Positions 50,217 through 60,418 are shown, counted from the stretch's first letter. The stretch: DNA of 64,000 nt from Asparagopsis taxiformis (GCA_030407315.1 JALQPE010001972.1:36106-100105), one strand, 5' to 3'. The notes: generated by a model from the sequence alone, not told the origin. Numbers and translations: made by a program.

Positions 50217-50239
50217 TTTTCATTCCCAACACTGTAGTG

Positions 50240-51746
50240 AAAAGGTAACAAACCCCCTCTAAGGTACCGATCCAAGTCAATCCTAGAGGTGACGCATTGT
50301 TTTCGACACTTGTGTCTATCGTTTCCGTCTTAGGGATTGTTCCGTTCCGCATCACGGCGTGGGTGCGTAACGTACCGTGGTCCCCGGGTTGCCACGGAAC
50401 GCCAACACGACGTCTACGCGTGTGAGGCTGATCAAGGTCAACGGTTTCGTCTAAGCGTGAGTGCCCGGAACCGACATACACTGTGTGTCGCGCCGTCCGT
50501 TCTGAGTTGACTAACCGCTAAAACGCCCGCCTGTTTCCGTGATCCGACCTAGCCACCGTTGGCTCGTGTGTCGCCCTGGTGGATTTTCCTCTAAGGGTGA
50601 TCAAGATCCTTCCGATTCAAACCGCTCTACCACCTACCGAGTCGAGGCCAGTGGACGGTCGTCGGCAGTGCGACTACGCTTTACCGCTTCGGGTTAACAA
50701 AAGCCAGGAGTGCGAAGCCGCCTCTCCGGCGACTACTCGAGACGTTTGGACGACTACCTAAGTCATTACGTCTAAGCGCCAGTTAAGTCCTACAGGGGGT
50801 CTCTTTCTTCATTGATCTTTCTGATTATTATCCGCAAACGTAGATTTACCATTGAGTTCAATTCATACTGTTATACATATTTAAAAGCTTCTTCCATCAT
50901 TGCTACACTTCTTTCGTACTGACGCTCTCGAGCGTTGGATTTGTTTGGGTGAAATGTCAATCCATCAGTAGCCTCATGGAGACAACACGGATAATGAATA
51001 TTTCTATACACGAATCTACTACATTCATTACAAATCTATGTCAAATTTCCATTACAGTTCATTACAGATTAAGAGACACTTTATCCCCATCTATGGTAAA
51101 GCTGACGAACTTCGAGGTGCAAAACTTTAGCAATCGTTTTTTCGGTGAAGGATAGAGCTTTGGACCCTGTTTTATTACATCGTTTGGAGGGGTATCAAAA
51201 ATGAAAATAGATGTGTCACAATGGAACACAAACCCATTTCTACAATATATTGTCGTGACACTTATCCATTCATGTGCTGCTGTCAACATATTGCGTACTG
51301 GATCTCCTTTGTTGAGTATAGAATTCGCCCCTTTGTAGCACTGGTGCTGGAATGTACAATTCTCTAGATGTCCACCCTTCATCAGGCCACCACTTGTGAT
51401 TGGCCACTCCACCTTAAATTAATGCATATGAAAATAATTTAATTGTCACGTTCACTGAGGACCGTTCAAATTCACGAACCAATCATCCCCTAGTACGCTT
51501 GGGTTTAACCAATGGTTGGACTTTATTTTTTCCACGTGGCACATGTGGTGATTCAAGCACTGCTGGCGTCACTGTACAGTACGCCAGCGGTGTATTCTCC
51601 ACTCTCCCCTGTGCTCGCCGTGGCGCGCCCTTTCGGCAAAAAAATTTGGCCACAGCTGCACGGTTCCGACCGTTCAGCTGTGGCCGAAATTTCTGATGCC
51701 GGCGGGAACAATCGCCGATTGCGCCGCAACGTAGAAAGCTAGAACT
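50240..51746. other. No gene recognised; GC-rich patch then AT-rich DNA
   Basis: The stretch ~50,250-50,790 is clearly more GC-rich than its surroundings and could be a remnant of an element such as the one at 15-22 kb, but I found no sequence match. The rest is AT-rich. A 116-codon minus-strand frame at 51062-51412 has no recognisable feature. Confidence 0.35.
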
Positions 51747-51763
51747 CTAGTGTCTATCGGACA
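51747..51763 (+). repeat. Left terminal inverted repeat of piggyBac element
   Basis: CTAGTGTCTATCGGACA; its exact inverse complement is at 54572-54588. Confidence 0.85.
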
Positions 51764-51807
51764 AGTGGCCTCATATGAGGTCAAATGACCTCATATGAGG
51801 CCACTTT
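51762..51807. repeat. Left subterminal palindrome of piggyBac element
   Basis: Two 21-bp arms (AAGTGGCCTCATATGAGGTCA and its inverse, given here by position and core only: CCTCATATGAGG) with a 2-bp centre. It holds two copies of the 12-bp palindromic core, a likely transposase binding site. Confidence 0.8.
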
Positions 51808-51883
51808 TTACCACTGTAGTTTAAATTGAAAAAATAAACGAATAGCTCCAATTTTACCACTAGAAGACTCGCCGGCGAGATTA

Positions 51884-54073
51884 ATGATATGGCAGGGCAG
51901 AGTGAATGCTGAAATTTTAATCCTTCCATCAGCAAACTACGTCAACTCAATCTCGATCCTGAAATCACAAAAAATGGTGAAACCAGTTGATTGTCGCCAA
52001 GTTGTCGGAAACAGGGTTCTCGCCCCTGCCAGACAACTGACATCTATCTCCAAATGTCGCAGGATGTATGGCGCCGGATGGAAGACAAAGATGATATCCG
52101 GAACTGTCATTCGAGTCATTAAGGAGAGAGGCAACAAGCGAATGATGACATCTATCGAGGCTGAGTGGGAGCTGGCCGATGGTAACAAGGTGACATCCCT
52201 GCGTCTCTGCAGTGTGAAGGCACCTGCAGGTGATGAAGAAGACCGTGTGACCGAAGGAGGAGATCAAGCTCAAGACACCGGGAGTGACGGGAATGAGGCC
52301 GAAAAATCAGATGCAGTCACGCCGCAAGAGCGTGACTTGAGTACGAGTGTTAATACTCAGCCATGTGACACTGGGTCAACCGATGAGCCGGTTGTCATAT
52401 GCAATGACGTGGAATGGATTGTATCTGATGTATCTATGCAAATGAATGGTTGGCGCCCCAATCGGTCGTGGAGGGTGATTGGGCCATTGGATGAGATAAT
52501 ATCTGAGGGGCACGGTCCATCAGATATGACACCATATGACTATTTCCAGTGGATGTTTCCGATGGGATTTTTAAGTACTATCGTGTCATACTCCAATTAC
52601 GAGCTGGAAAAGCGGAATCTCAAATCGACCTCGCTGGGAGAGATTTTGAAGTATTTTGGAGTCATTGTACTCATGTCACGATTTGAGTTCAGTGGTAGGC
52701 GCTCTCTCTGGAGTAGTCAATCCGGGACTAAATACATCCCCACACCAATGCTCGGGCACATCATGTCACGCAAACGGTTTGAAGAGCTGAGGCAATACGT
52801 GACATACTCCAAGGTTCGTGACGAAACTGACCGGTGGGGTGTCATATCTGAGTTTATCACCGCCATCAATGACCACAGAAGCTCTCAGGTATTCCCTTCA
52901 GATTCTATATGTGTGGATGAGAGTATGTCAAGGTGGTATGGTCTGGGAGGTGACTGGATCGACATCGGACTCCCACATTACGTCGCGATGGACCGTAAGC
53001 CTGAGAATGGATGTGAGCTGAAAACTGCATCATGTGGCAATAGTGGCATCATTCTCAGGATGGATGTTGTGATGTCAGCTGAGGAAACACGTGGAAAAGC
53101 ATTCGAGTCCGAAACGACGCATGGTGCTGCCGTCACATTAAGGCTCGTCGAACCATGGTTTTATACTCATCGCCTCGTGTGTGCCGATTCATACTTTTCC
53201 TCTGTTGAAACGGCAGAAATACTCTTCAAGCATGGGCTACGTTTCACTGGTGTAGTCAAGAATGCTACAAAGGGATACCCGCTCCAGCATTTGTCCCACT
53301 TGGAAGTCACTGGAAAGGGTGAACACGTGTCTATGGTTGCTAAAGATAGAGATGGTCCGGATCTGATGGCAGTGATGTGGATCGACCGTGACAGAAGGTA
53401 CTTTATTAGTACAGCCGGTACTACTCAGCCTGGGACGCCAATATTCCGAGAGCTTTATCGAAGCAGGAATGGCAGGACATGGAAGGAGGAAATTGACATT
53501 CAGATCCCGCAAGTATGTGAAACATATTATGCGACGTGTTCGCAGGTGGACCGTCACAACCGATGTCGCCAAGATGACCTTATGCTGGAGAAGAAATTTG
53601 AGGTCAAAGAATGGTCGGCACGTGTCAACACGTCACTTTTGGCCATATGCGTCGTGGATGCCTGGAAGCTGTACTGTGGAGCCATGCATAACAGGGGCAG
53701 GATGACACCTCATCAGTTCTATACCCAATTGGCTGAAGGACTGATTGACAACTCCATGGATGCAATTGGATTACGTCAGCGACAATCAGATGCACCTGAT
53801 GTGGAAGAGATGGAGAGCGGTAGTGGCATTGGAACTCATTTGACGCCGACTACTCGCACTCGCAGGACTTCCAATGGTAGGGATAGCAATGCTATCTATC
53901 AAGGTCGTTGCGATATTTGCAAGGGAACGAAGAAGTCGAAGTTCGTATGCTCCACTTGCAAACGACTATACCGAAAGGATGTCTTTATCTGTCACCATCA
54001 GACAGGTCGTGATTGCTTTAAAAAGCATGTCGAGATGTGTCACGATCTTTCCTACGAAGGTCCTTTTTACTAA
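51884..54073 (+). CDS. piggyBac-type transposase
   Basis: A 729-residue frame; ATGs at residues 1 and 31 (MVKPVDCRQ) are both possible. Residues ~32-110 form a basic N-terminal region (KTKMISGTVIRVIKERG) that could be a small beta-barrel. The DDE_Tnp_1_7 core starts near TPYDYFQWMFP (~216). Candidate catalytic residues are D345 in CVDESMSRW, D435 in CADSYFSS, and the later Asp in SQVDRHNRC, as in the piggyBac DDD triad. The C-terminus is a cross-brace zinc domain (CDICKGTKK, CSTC, CHH, C, H-x3-C; ~668-720), matching the family's Cys-rich DNA-binding domain. Reading frame and motifs are intact, so the element may be active. It lies wholly between the inverted repeats. Confidence 0.9.
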   Translation: MIWQGRVNAEILILPSANYVNSISILKSQKMVKPVDCRQVVGNRVLAPARQLTSISKCRRMYGAGWKTKMISGTVIRVIKERGNKRMMTSIEAEWELADGNKVTSLRLCSVKAPAGDEEDRVTEGGDQAQDTGSDGNEAEKSDAVTPQERDLSTSVNTQPCDTGSTDEPVVICNDVEWIVSDVSMQMNGWRPNRSWRVIGPLDEIISEGHGPSDMTPYDYFQWMFPMGFLSTIVSYSNYELEKRNLKSTSLGEILKYFGVIVLMSRFEFSGRRSLWSSQSGTKYIPTPMLGHIMSRKRFEELRQYVTYSKVRDETDRWGVISEFITAINDHRSSQVFPSDSICVDESMSRWYGLGGDWIDIGLPHYVAMDRKPENGCELKTASCGNSGIILRMDVVMSAEETRGKAFESETTHGAAVTLRLVEPWFYTHRLVCADSYFSSVETAEILFKHGLRFTGVVKNATKGYPLQHLSHLEVTGKGEHVSMVAKDRDGPDLMAVMWIDRDRRYFISTAGTTQPGTPIFRELYRSRNGRTWKEEIDIQIPQVCETYYATCSQVDRHNRCRQDDLMLEKKFEVKEWSARVNTSLLAICVVDAWKLYCGAMHNRGRMTPHQFYTQLAEGLIDNSMDAIGLRQRQSDAPDVEEMESGSGIGTHLTPTTRTRRTSNGRDSNAIYQGRCDICKGTKKSKFVCSTCKRLYRKDVFICHHQTGRDCFKKHVEMCHDLSYEGPFY

Positions 54074-54330
54074 GTATGCTCTCTCTATGGGTGCTTTAAT
54101 CGCCCTTTAGTCACGCATTGATATCCAAAATAGAAAAATGAGATACTCCTTTAGCCCCCTCCGATTCTGACTGGCGTTCTCGACTTGCTCAGTAAACTTC
54201 TGCTTATGGCGGAATTCCCCTTTATGAAATGTCACCTTATACTGTCTCATGTTCAAGTGGGCGCGTAAGCATCCTAAAGCAGAAGTTGCAACTAAGAATC
54301 GGCGAGTTCTCCGAAGAGAATTTTCGAGCT

Positions 54331-54410
54331 GCCCAAGCAACTCAGCGAGGAGTCGAACCTCCGCCCTCTGGCTTTCCCGAGAGGTGCCAACCACTCAGCC
54401 ATGTGAGGAC
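54331..54410 (-). tRNA. tRNA-like sequence, probably degenerate
   Basis: On the minus strand TGGCTGAGTGG matches an RNA polymerase III A box and GGTTCGACTCC a B box, ~35 bp apart, as in a Ser/Leu-type tRNA. The T arm pairs partly, the acceptor stem pairs at only about four of seven positions, and the anticodon loop cannot be placed with a normal U33. I read it as a tRNA-derived or SINE-like remnant inside the transposon rather than a functional gene. Confidence 0.35.
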
Positions 54411-54531
54411 ATGTGTCCGAAAGGCAAGCAATGCTTTATACAATGCAATGCTTGCGTTAGAAGTTTTATAAAAGCGATATAAAGAGGGAATGCTAAATTT
54501 TAATAATTTCTAGTAGATTTTTTTTCTGCCT

Positions 54532-54563
54532 CATATGAGGCCAGGGTTGACCTCATATGAGGA
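54532..54563. repeat. Right subterminal palindrome pair of piggyBac element
   Basis: Two copies of CCTCATATGAGG separated by a short spacer (CCAGGGTTGA), mirroring the two copies at the left end. Confidence 0.8.
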
Positions 54564-54571
54564 AATTTTAA

Positions 54572-54588
54572 TGTCCGATAGACACTAG
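54572..54588 (-). repeat. Right terminal inverted repeat of piggyBac element
   Basis: Exact inverse complement of 51747-51763. Confidence 0.85.
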
Positions 54589-55408
54589 GATAAGCTATAA
54601 AAAATTGGTTACTCAACTAGCTTTACGTAAAACTAGGAACGACCGGAAACGGACTACTAAAAGTACAATTATTTTTAATTCTCCAATGTCGTTCGTTAAC
54701 TGTGTCGGACTTTAGTTACCCTACACGTGGCGCTCGTCATGCTCGCATGTGCGCCCGCCAATTCTACACAATTTCGAAAATTTCCAAATTACGCTAGGAA
54801 ACTGCTGGAGAGAAACAATCGCTACTGGCGGTTGCATTGAGTGCTCGCGCGTTTCGACTTTTGCCCCACAAGACCCTCAATGGTCCACCCTTCTGCGTGA
54901 CTTAGCCAACTTCCACAATTTCCGTCAAGGCCAGCGACCTTCCCTTGAACTCGTATTCAACATGCTCATAGAACATGAACGAGCTGCACCCAACTCCTCT
55001 CCCAATCCAAGCCTCCCCCTGGTGCACGCCGCTAGCACTCTGTGCGCCGTGACAAGTGCTCCCTGCTCCTATTTCAACACCGTCCAATTAACGTAACTTT
55101 GTATGGCAATTTTTGGCACGGCGCGTTTTACACATTGTTAATTGGCTGTTGTAATGATAGTGGCAGGTCAAGCTGCCCTATCGATATTCATTATCGATCT
55201 GAACCTTTCATGCCCTACGAAGGCTGGCAAGAGTCGCCCTGCGTACCTTGCCCTTGCAATAATGTTTTCTGTTCTTGTTTTGCGTTTGGGATCCAGGGAA
55301 CAAGGGAACTAGAAGGAATATATATATCTAGCTTCTTAGGTCAGGACCTCGAGAATAAAGGACACCATCGTAGCGACATTTATTGTTCTACATGCCAGCA
55401 AAAACGTC
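54589..55408. other. No gene recognised
   Basis: Short frames only; a 115-codon plus-strand frame at 54749-55096 and an overlapping one at 55042-55518 have no recognisable domain and partly overlap the 3' flank of the NB-ARC gene. Confidence 0.35.
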
Positions 55409-58400
55409 TCAGACTTTATCTGCATCGGTATCTGTGCATATGTTTTGTGATGGGTGTGGAAGGGATTGGGAGAGAAAAGGTATGGGAGGAGGTTCATCGC
55501 GTGGTGGGAGTTGGGTGATGTCCGTTACGAGATCGATGTAGAACATGCCTTTCTCCCGTGTTAGAAGGTGTAATCGAGATGAGTCGGCGATGTAATGGGC
55601 TCCCCACACATCGCCCTCCACGGTGGCAATAATGGAAGATGATGCGCCTTGGCGGTATATCACATTAGGTGAATATCGGAAGAACAATTCGTCAAACTTC
55701 TTGTTGCAGACCAAGTGAGGAGATATGGTGCTGCTCATTGTGGAATTTTCGCCATCCAGTTGTGCTTCATCCAGCGCTTCTCCAGACTGCACATTCCAGG
55801 ACATGGATTTCTTACGGACGACCGACTGGATATTGTCTGGGTTCGGGTTTGCTGCTGCAGAAGCTGAGATAATGTTCCCATCTGCACTGAACGACAGTGT
55901 CCCAATACCCTGCCTCAGTGCACCGGAACTAGGAGAATTCGATGCCTCATCCTGTTCATCGGATGCAAACGATAGCGCCCATTCTTCTAGATCTGGAAGC
56001 GAATGCAAAACTTTCTTGGTCTGGCTGTCAACGATGTAAACAACACAACTGTAGTAACAAGAATGTGCGACGAATCGCTGGTCGTTTGACACGACGTGTG
56101 TCGCAGGCCAATGCAGCCCATCGGAAATTGGGACACTCGAAATAACGCGATCGATGCGCTCTGACACGTCACACACGTTCCGTATCTCCATCAATCTCGA
56201 CTCTCCATTGAACGTCAACATTGTTGACCCATCCTCAGAAATGCCGAACGTGCGCACTTTCGGAAGAAATGGAGAGACCGACTCGGTGGGGCTGCCGAAT
56301 TGTCGCACATCCCAAACTTCCACTTGATCTGTACGCAAGGCGAATAGATCCGAGCCATCTCCCAGACATAGAGATCGTACCACATAATGCGACACATTGG
56401 GACGGGTGTCCACGAGTGACAACTCTCGACCATCGCTGATCACCCGCCATACACTCGTCTTCGATAAATCTGCAGAATATAACGAGCGCCCATCGCCACT
56501 GAACACAACACATTTCACCGAATCATGATGTCCGTCTGGCGATTTCCACAGTTGCTCGCCACTATGCACTTCCAAAACCCGAACACTTCCATCCTTCGAC
56601 CCTGACGCAAGTAGTCTCCCATCAGCGCTCAACGCCACGCTATTCACTGGTTGTGTGTGCCCTTCGAACACAGTACCGTTGTCCTCGAAACTTTCCGTAT
56701 GCCATACACGGATCGTTTCATCATATGATGCAGACACCATCACATGTTCGCTTCCTCCGATGGCCAGCGAACTTACTCCATTTCGATGTGCGGCGACAGT
56801 TTGTTCTACTCTCCTGCTCGGTATGCCCATCACTAGAAGTCGTCCTTTACGAGTACCCAGAACAACTTTCTTCAACGATGGCAAAACTTGCATGCATAAA
56901 ATCCCATCTTCTACGCCTTCTAGTTCCCCTTGCATCGTTTGCCATTTCTCTTCATTGTTCCATATCGTAACTTGCCCGGTCTCATCGCACGAATACATCA
57001 ACCCAGTGTTGCGGGCGACGAATACAGACACAACAGCGGAGTCTTCGTGATGAACTAGAGTCTTCTTCACCGTCCCATCACCTCCATCCAACACCCATAT
57101 CTTTCCTTCCTCCCCTCCCACTACAACTTCTCCCGTACCTACACATATGCAATTCCCTCGACCTTCCAGCTTCAGTACTCGCCTCAACCAGTTCCCCCCA
57201 CTCTCCAGCACCCCAGGCCCACAACGAGCCCAAGGACGCTCCCCATATCGCTCTATACTATCAACTATTCGCTCTACTATTACGCTCTTGCTCTCTACAT
57301 CTCGTAGTCGCCCAAATAGTTGATACGTACATTCATCTCGATTCTTCATACAGTACGGTATCATGCACAGCTCCATTGCCCTAACTACTACGGGCAAATC
57401 ACGCACTATTCTTCTCACACTCTCCGTCTTCTCTTCTTCTTTTTCCACATGCTTTCGCAACATCTCAATCTCGGTGATTACCTTTCGAAACGGTGTTCGC
57501 TCTTCATCCTTGTTTATCTCTTCGATCCAGCGGTAATCCGTTAACAACTGTACCGCATTGTAGACGCGCCGAGCTCCGAGCAGGTGTCGAACCAAATGCT
57601 CCCTCATATAAGTCTCGCTCTCCGTCTTCTTCAACTTCCACCATTCTTCTTCGACCTCACTCTCTCCCGTCCTCCCATTCCTCGACACTTCGAATGAATC
57701 AACCAGCCTCCCATGCCATTTCATCACACCACCTTCTCCCTCACTCATCTTCACACTTAGGTCCAATACCAAATCGTGTACACGCACTCCCACTATCCCT
57801 TGGCCCTCTTCTCGAACTTCTGACACAAGACTGTTTCGCGATAACATCATCACTCCAGCCTCCACATCACTCACTCCCCACAATCGCTCAATCACACACA
57901 CTGGCAGAATCATCTGTTTCTCCATGATGCACAACGACCGAAACATGTCTCTGGCACTCAGCTCATCTCCCAGTTCTTCTGTCTTCTTCGTCGACTCCCA
58001 CCTCTCCTCGAGGAACTGTAGACTCGTCTCTAGTGCATTGGTCAGGCCTTTGTGCCCATCTCCATGTTCTGCACCAGCAACTTGTCGAGGCCTCGTTTTC
58101 AATCGCTCCCAGTACAGACTGAAAGCACTCTCGTCACACCCACTCGAGCTTGGGTCCATCTGCTGCCTCACTCCAGAGCCAGCAACACTCAATGCAAGTG
58201 GCAATCCAGCACATGTTCGGACAATGCTGTTCAGCGCATATAGGTTGTGAGGTGACGAGACATCAGAAGTTTCAATGCGTGCATGGTGGCAGAATATGCG
58301 GAGAGTCTTGTTGGTGTCCAATTTTTCGGGGTTGATTGATACAGTAAAGGTACGAAGGCCATCAGCTATATCCCTGCTCCTTGTCGATGTCAGCATCTTC

Positions 58401-59152
58401 AACGATGAGTAAGGATTGGTTTGCACAGCTTTGTTCATTGCACAGACCAAGTGGTATACACTTGCATTGGCATCCCAAACATCGTCAAAAAGCAACAGGT
58501 AATGTTTCGTCGCTAGATGTTGCATGAGCTGAGTGATCATCGTGCGGTGTGTGTCCTCAGAAGCGGCCAGTTTTATGAAAGCCTCCAGAAACTTTGGGAG
58601 TGTCGATTCCACAAATGTCTCTAGATGACGGATAAACGAGGAGAGCGTAATGTCGTGGCCAAGCTCAAAAAACCACACACCATCATAGTGTTTGTCCATG
58701 ACCTCACTGTCACTACTAAGAGCACAGAGAATGGTAGTCTTCCCTGCTCCGCCCATCCCAACAAGTGCGATAGAGCTTTTCGATCGGTCATCGGACAGAA
58801 GGGCGCGCTTCACAACACTCTCGGGCGCGGTGGAGGATGGTAACAGATCGAGTATCGGGGCCAGAATAGACGGAACATAGTATGATCGGTGGACGACGTG
58901 TACTCGGGGGATAGCAAGCGAGGCTAGAGAAGCAGATTGGGCTGGAGAGGACTGTGACGGTGGGGAGGACGTCGGAGGTGCTGGCGAGACGGGCAGTGCG
59001 GTGGCTGATATGGGGGACGCGGCAGGGGAGTCGGCGGTAGGTTGAGGCGTCGGTGGGCTTGGGTCGCTGGAAACAGGAGCTTGGTTAGAAGGTGGAGCGG
59101 AGGTTGCAGGATTGGGAACAGAAGGGTTTGTTCGAGAGAGGCATTTACCCAT
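55409..59152 (-). CDS. NB-ARC/WD40 STAND ATPase
   Basis: A 1247-residue intact frame. It starts MGKCLSRTN: Gly2 with Cys4 and Ser6 fits an N-myristoylation/palmitoylation signal, suggesting membrane attachment. A Pro/Ser-rich disordered segment (8-75) follows. The NB-ARC ATPase has a P-loop GMGGAGKTT (132-140), kinase-2/Walker B HYLLLFDDVWD (217-227), an LTSTRS sensor (254-259) and CAGLPLALSVAG (314-325). A helical and winged-helix-like part runs to ~640 (MVGVRVHDLVLDLS-type). WD40 repeats fill ~690-1230 (VVSVFVARN...VTIWN; VSSLAIGGSEHVMVSASYDETIRVW; VNSVALSADGRLLASGSKDGSVRV; VKCVVFSGDGRSLYSADLSK). This is the Apaf-1-like architecture: a nucleotide-switched oligomeriser whose WD40 part senses a ligand. 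An N-terminal effector domain such as CARD or TIR is not visible. Decayed relatives lie at 22.1 and 42.4 kb. Role as an intracellular sensor is inferred. Confidence 0.9.
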   Translation of the reverse strand: MGKCLSRTNPSVPNPATSAPPSNQAPVSSDPSPPTPQPTADSPAASPISATALPVSPAPPTSSPPSQSSPAQSASLASLAIPRVHVVHRSYYVPSILAPILDLLPSSTAPESVVKRALLSDDRSKSSIALVGMGGAGKTTILCALSSDSEVMDKHYDGVWFFELGHDITLSSFIRHLETFVESTLPKFLEAFIKLAASEDTHRTMITQLMQHLATKHYLLLFDDVWDANASVYHLVCAMNKAVQTNPYSSLKMLTSTRSRDIADGLRTFTVSINPEKLDTNKTLRIFCHHARIETSDVSSPHNLYALNSIVRTCAGLPLALSVAGSGVRQQMDPSSSGCDESAFSLYWERLKTRPRQVAGAEHGDGHKGLTNALETSLQFLEERWESTKKTEELGDELSARDMFRSLCIMEKQMILPVCVIERLWGVSDVEAGVMMLSRNSLVSEVREEGQGIVGVRVHDLVLDLSVKMSEGEGGVMKWHGRLVDSFEVSRNGRTGESEVEEEWWKLKKTESETYMREHLVRHLLGARRVYNAVQLLTDYRWIEEINKDEERTPFRKVITEIEMLRKHVEKEEEKTESVRRIVRDLPVVVRAMELCMIPYCMKNRDECTYQLFGRLRDVESKSVIVERIVDSIERYGERPWARCGPGVLESGGNWLRRVLKLEGRGNCICVGTGEVVVGGEEGKIWVLDGGDGTVKKTLVHHEDSAVVSVFVARNTGLMYSCDETGQVTIWNNEEKWQTMQGELEGVEDGILCMQVLPSLKKVVLGTRKGRLLVMGIPSRRVEQTVAAHRNGVSSLAIGGSEHVMVSASYDETIRVWHTESFEDNGTVFEGHTQPVNSVALSADGRLLASGSKDGSVRVLEVHSGEQLWKSPDGHHDSVKCVVFSGDGRSLYSADLSKTSVWRVISDGRELSLVDTRPNVSHYVVRSLCLGDGSDLFALRTDQVEVWDVRQFGSPTESVSPFLPKVRTFGISEDGSTMLTFNGESRLMEIRNVCDVSERIDRVISSVPISDGLHWPATHVVSNDQRFVAHSCYYSCVVYIVDSQTKKVLHSLPDLEEWALSFASDEQDEASNSPSSGALRQGIGTLSFSADGNIISASAAANPNPDNIQSVVRKKSMSWNVQSGEALDEAQLDGENSTMSSTISPHLVCNKKFDELFFRYSPNVIYRQGASSSIIATVEGDVWGAHYIADSSRLHLLTREKGMFYIDLVTDITQLPPRDEPPPIPFLSQSLPHPSQNICTDTDADKV

Positions 59153-59805
59153 GGTGCGATGCGTGTGTGAAGACAGTGGAGAGAGTGGAGAGCGTTAGTA
59201 GAGGAGACGGTTGGAACAAATAGAACAAGTAGAACTAATAGAACGATTGAAGAGCTGAAGACGGAAGCGGTAGCAGAGGGCGTTTCGGCGATACGAGAGT
59301 GGAAGAGCCGACGGCGCGCACAGTTGCAGAGAGGACGGGTCCGATGTTGAGGTCGTGGGAATGACGATGACGTCAAAGTTTCCCTCTTCAGATACGGTGC
59401 ACCGTGCACGTGTAGAACCGGAGTAGAAATGTCGGCATTGTTGTCATCAATTCAAAGTAGAGTATGTGTTTTGTGCAATGAACATCTGCCAAGTGGCAGT
59501 CAATCATACCCAACCGGAATATTGTGATGCAGATCCTACAGTGTCCGGATAAGAAAGACGGTAGATTATCTTGGATCGACGTGTTTAGTTCTCTGCAGCA
59601 GCGGCAAGGAGCAGTATAGGGAAGACTGGTTTCAGAGAAAGGTTGATCGGGAGCTAGTCCGATGATCCGTTTATTTGCTAGCATAGTATCTTTGTTCTAA
59701 ATAGTGTTTAGATATCCTGTTGTCAATGCATTGCGGAGAGCGGACAATTTCAACACCGGGTCAGCAGTACAAAAGTTCTGTATCAGCAATTCAAAAGATC
59801 TTCAG
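59153..59805. other. Upstream region of the NB-ARC gene
   Basis: No gene supported. Minus-strand frames at 58924-59409 and 59388-59684 are, respectively, a shadow of the NB-ARC N-terminus and an unrecognised short frame. Confidence 0.35.
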
Positions 59806-60418
59806 TCAAAGGATTGATAGCTTTGTACCCCGTACCTTGGGAAGCAGTGGTTCTCTAAGGGGAGGGGAGAGATCAAAGATCAAATAATCAGAAAGTATAT
59901 TGCGCCAATCACAGACACGGAATATGATATTCATACCGGAAGCCAGAGCAGAGCCAAGGATCGTGAATTGCAGCGGGTGGGCAGGATTGATAGAACAGGG
60001 GCAGCGAAGGGGTGAGTGCTGGTAGATGAGGAGTCGGTGAAGCGGAGGGCAAGGAGTCCGCGGCAGCGGTGTCGAAGACGACAGTGTGAAATGTCTGGTA
60101 ATTTTCGGGAGGAGTCGAATTGACATTTGAAGTGGATTAAATTTGTGGCTTGAGATAGTAGAAAGTCATTGCTTGGAAACACTGGTTACAATCATGCTGC
60201 ATCGTGTTGAGCATCTGGCACAAGCTGCGCCACGAATCATAGTTTATGGTGCCGCGTGCCGTGGTAAGCGCCCTCCTGTCGTGGATGGAGAGGCATTGTA
60301 GGTCACTGTAGTCGGCCGTGTAAAGCAGCGCAGCGATCAGATCCGTGGGCAGTGGATGAACTAGTGTGGGCGTGGAATGGCTGACAATATGGGGCGTGGG
60401 TGACGATTGTGGACACAT
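59806..60418 (-). pseudogene. Possible F-box-like protein, broken
   Basis: An ATG at 60418 opens a 93-codon frame with an F-box-like stretch, LPTDLIAALLYTADYSDLQC followed by DSWRSLCQM (pattern L-P-x-D-L-I...L...W). It stops at 60137. Coding-like sequence continues in other frames to ~59,806 (LIHFKCQFDSSRKLPDIS; SGMNIIFRVCDWRNILSDYL). F-box proteins link substrates to SCF ubiquitin ligases. The match is weak, and introns or decay are both possible. Confidence 0.3.

Larger units (their letters stand above)
34999..50239. mobile_element. Candidate large CACTA (EnSpm-like) element, no transposase seen
   Basis: The left end reads CACTACGGTGTTG on the plus strand from 34999. The right end reads CACTACAGTGTTG on the minus strand from 50239 inwards, a 12/13 match. 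Both ends are followed by dense short palindromic subterminal repeats of the same type (GACAGTAAAAAT, ACTGTCTGAGACAGT). CACTA termini with subterminal repeats are the hallmark of EnSpm/CACTA transposons. Outer flanks TAA and AAA agree at two of three bases, so the 3-bp target duplication is imperfect. No Tnp2-type transposase is visible. The interval holds a charged pseudogene, repeat arrays, an NB-ARC remnant, a Sel1 gene and a DUF202 gene. Two unrelated elements sharing end type remain possible. Confidence 0.5.
51747..54588 (+). mobile_element. piggyBac-type DNA transposon
   Basis: Terminal inverted repeats CTAGTGTCTATCGGACA (51747-51763; inverse at 54572-54588) match exactly over 17 bp and flank a piggyBac-type transposase. 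Each end also carries two copies of the palindrome CCTCATATGAGG. No TTAA flanks the ends (GAACT on the left, GATAA on the right), although piggyBac elements normally duplicate TTAA. This copy may therefore have different target preference or eroded flanks. The interior after the transposase holds a tRNA-like segment. Confidence 0.85.

Noticed and set aside
34999..50239. Maverick/Polinton or Starship-type giant element
   Set aside because: No protein-primed DNA polymerase, packaging ATPase, retroviral-type integrase or tyrosine recombinase is visible in the interval.
54331..54410. Functional tRNA gene
   Set aside because: A and B boxes fit, but the acceptor stem pairs poorly and no standard anticodon loop can be drawn.
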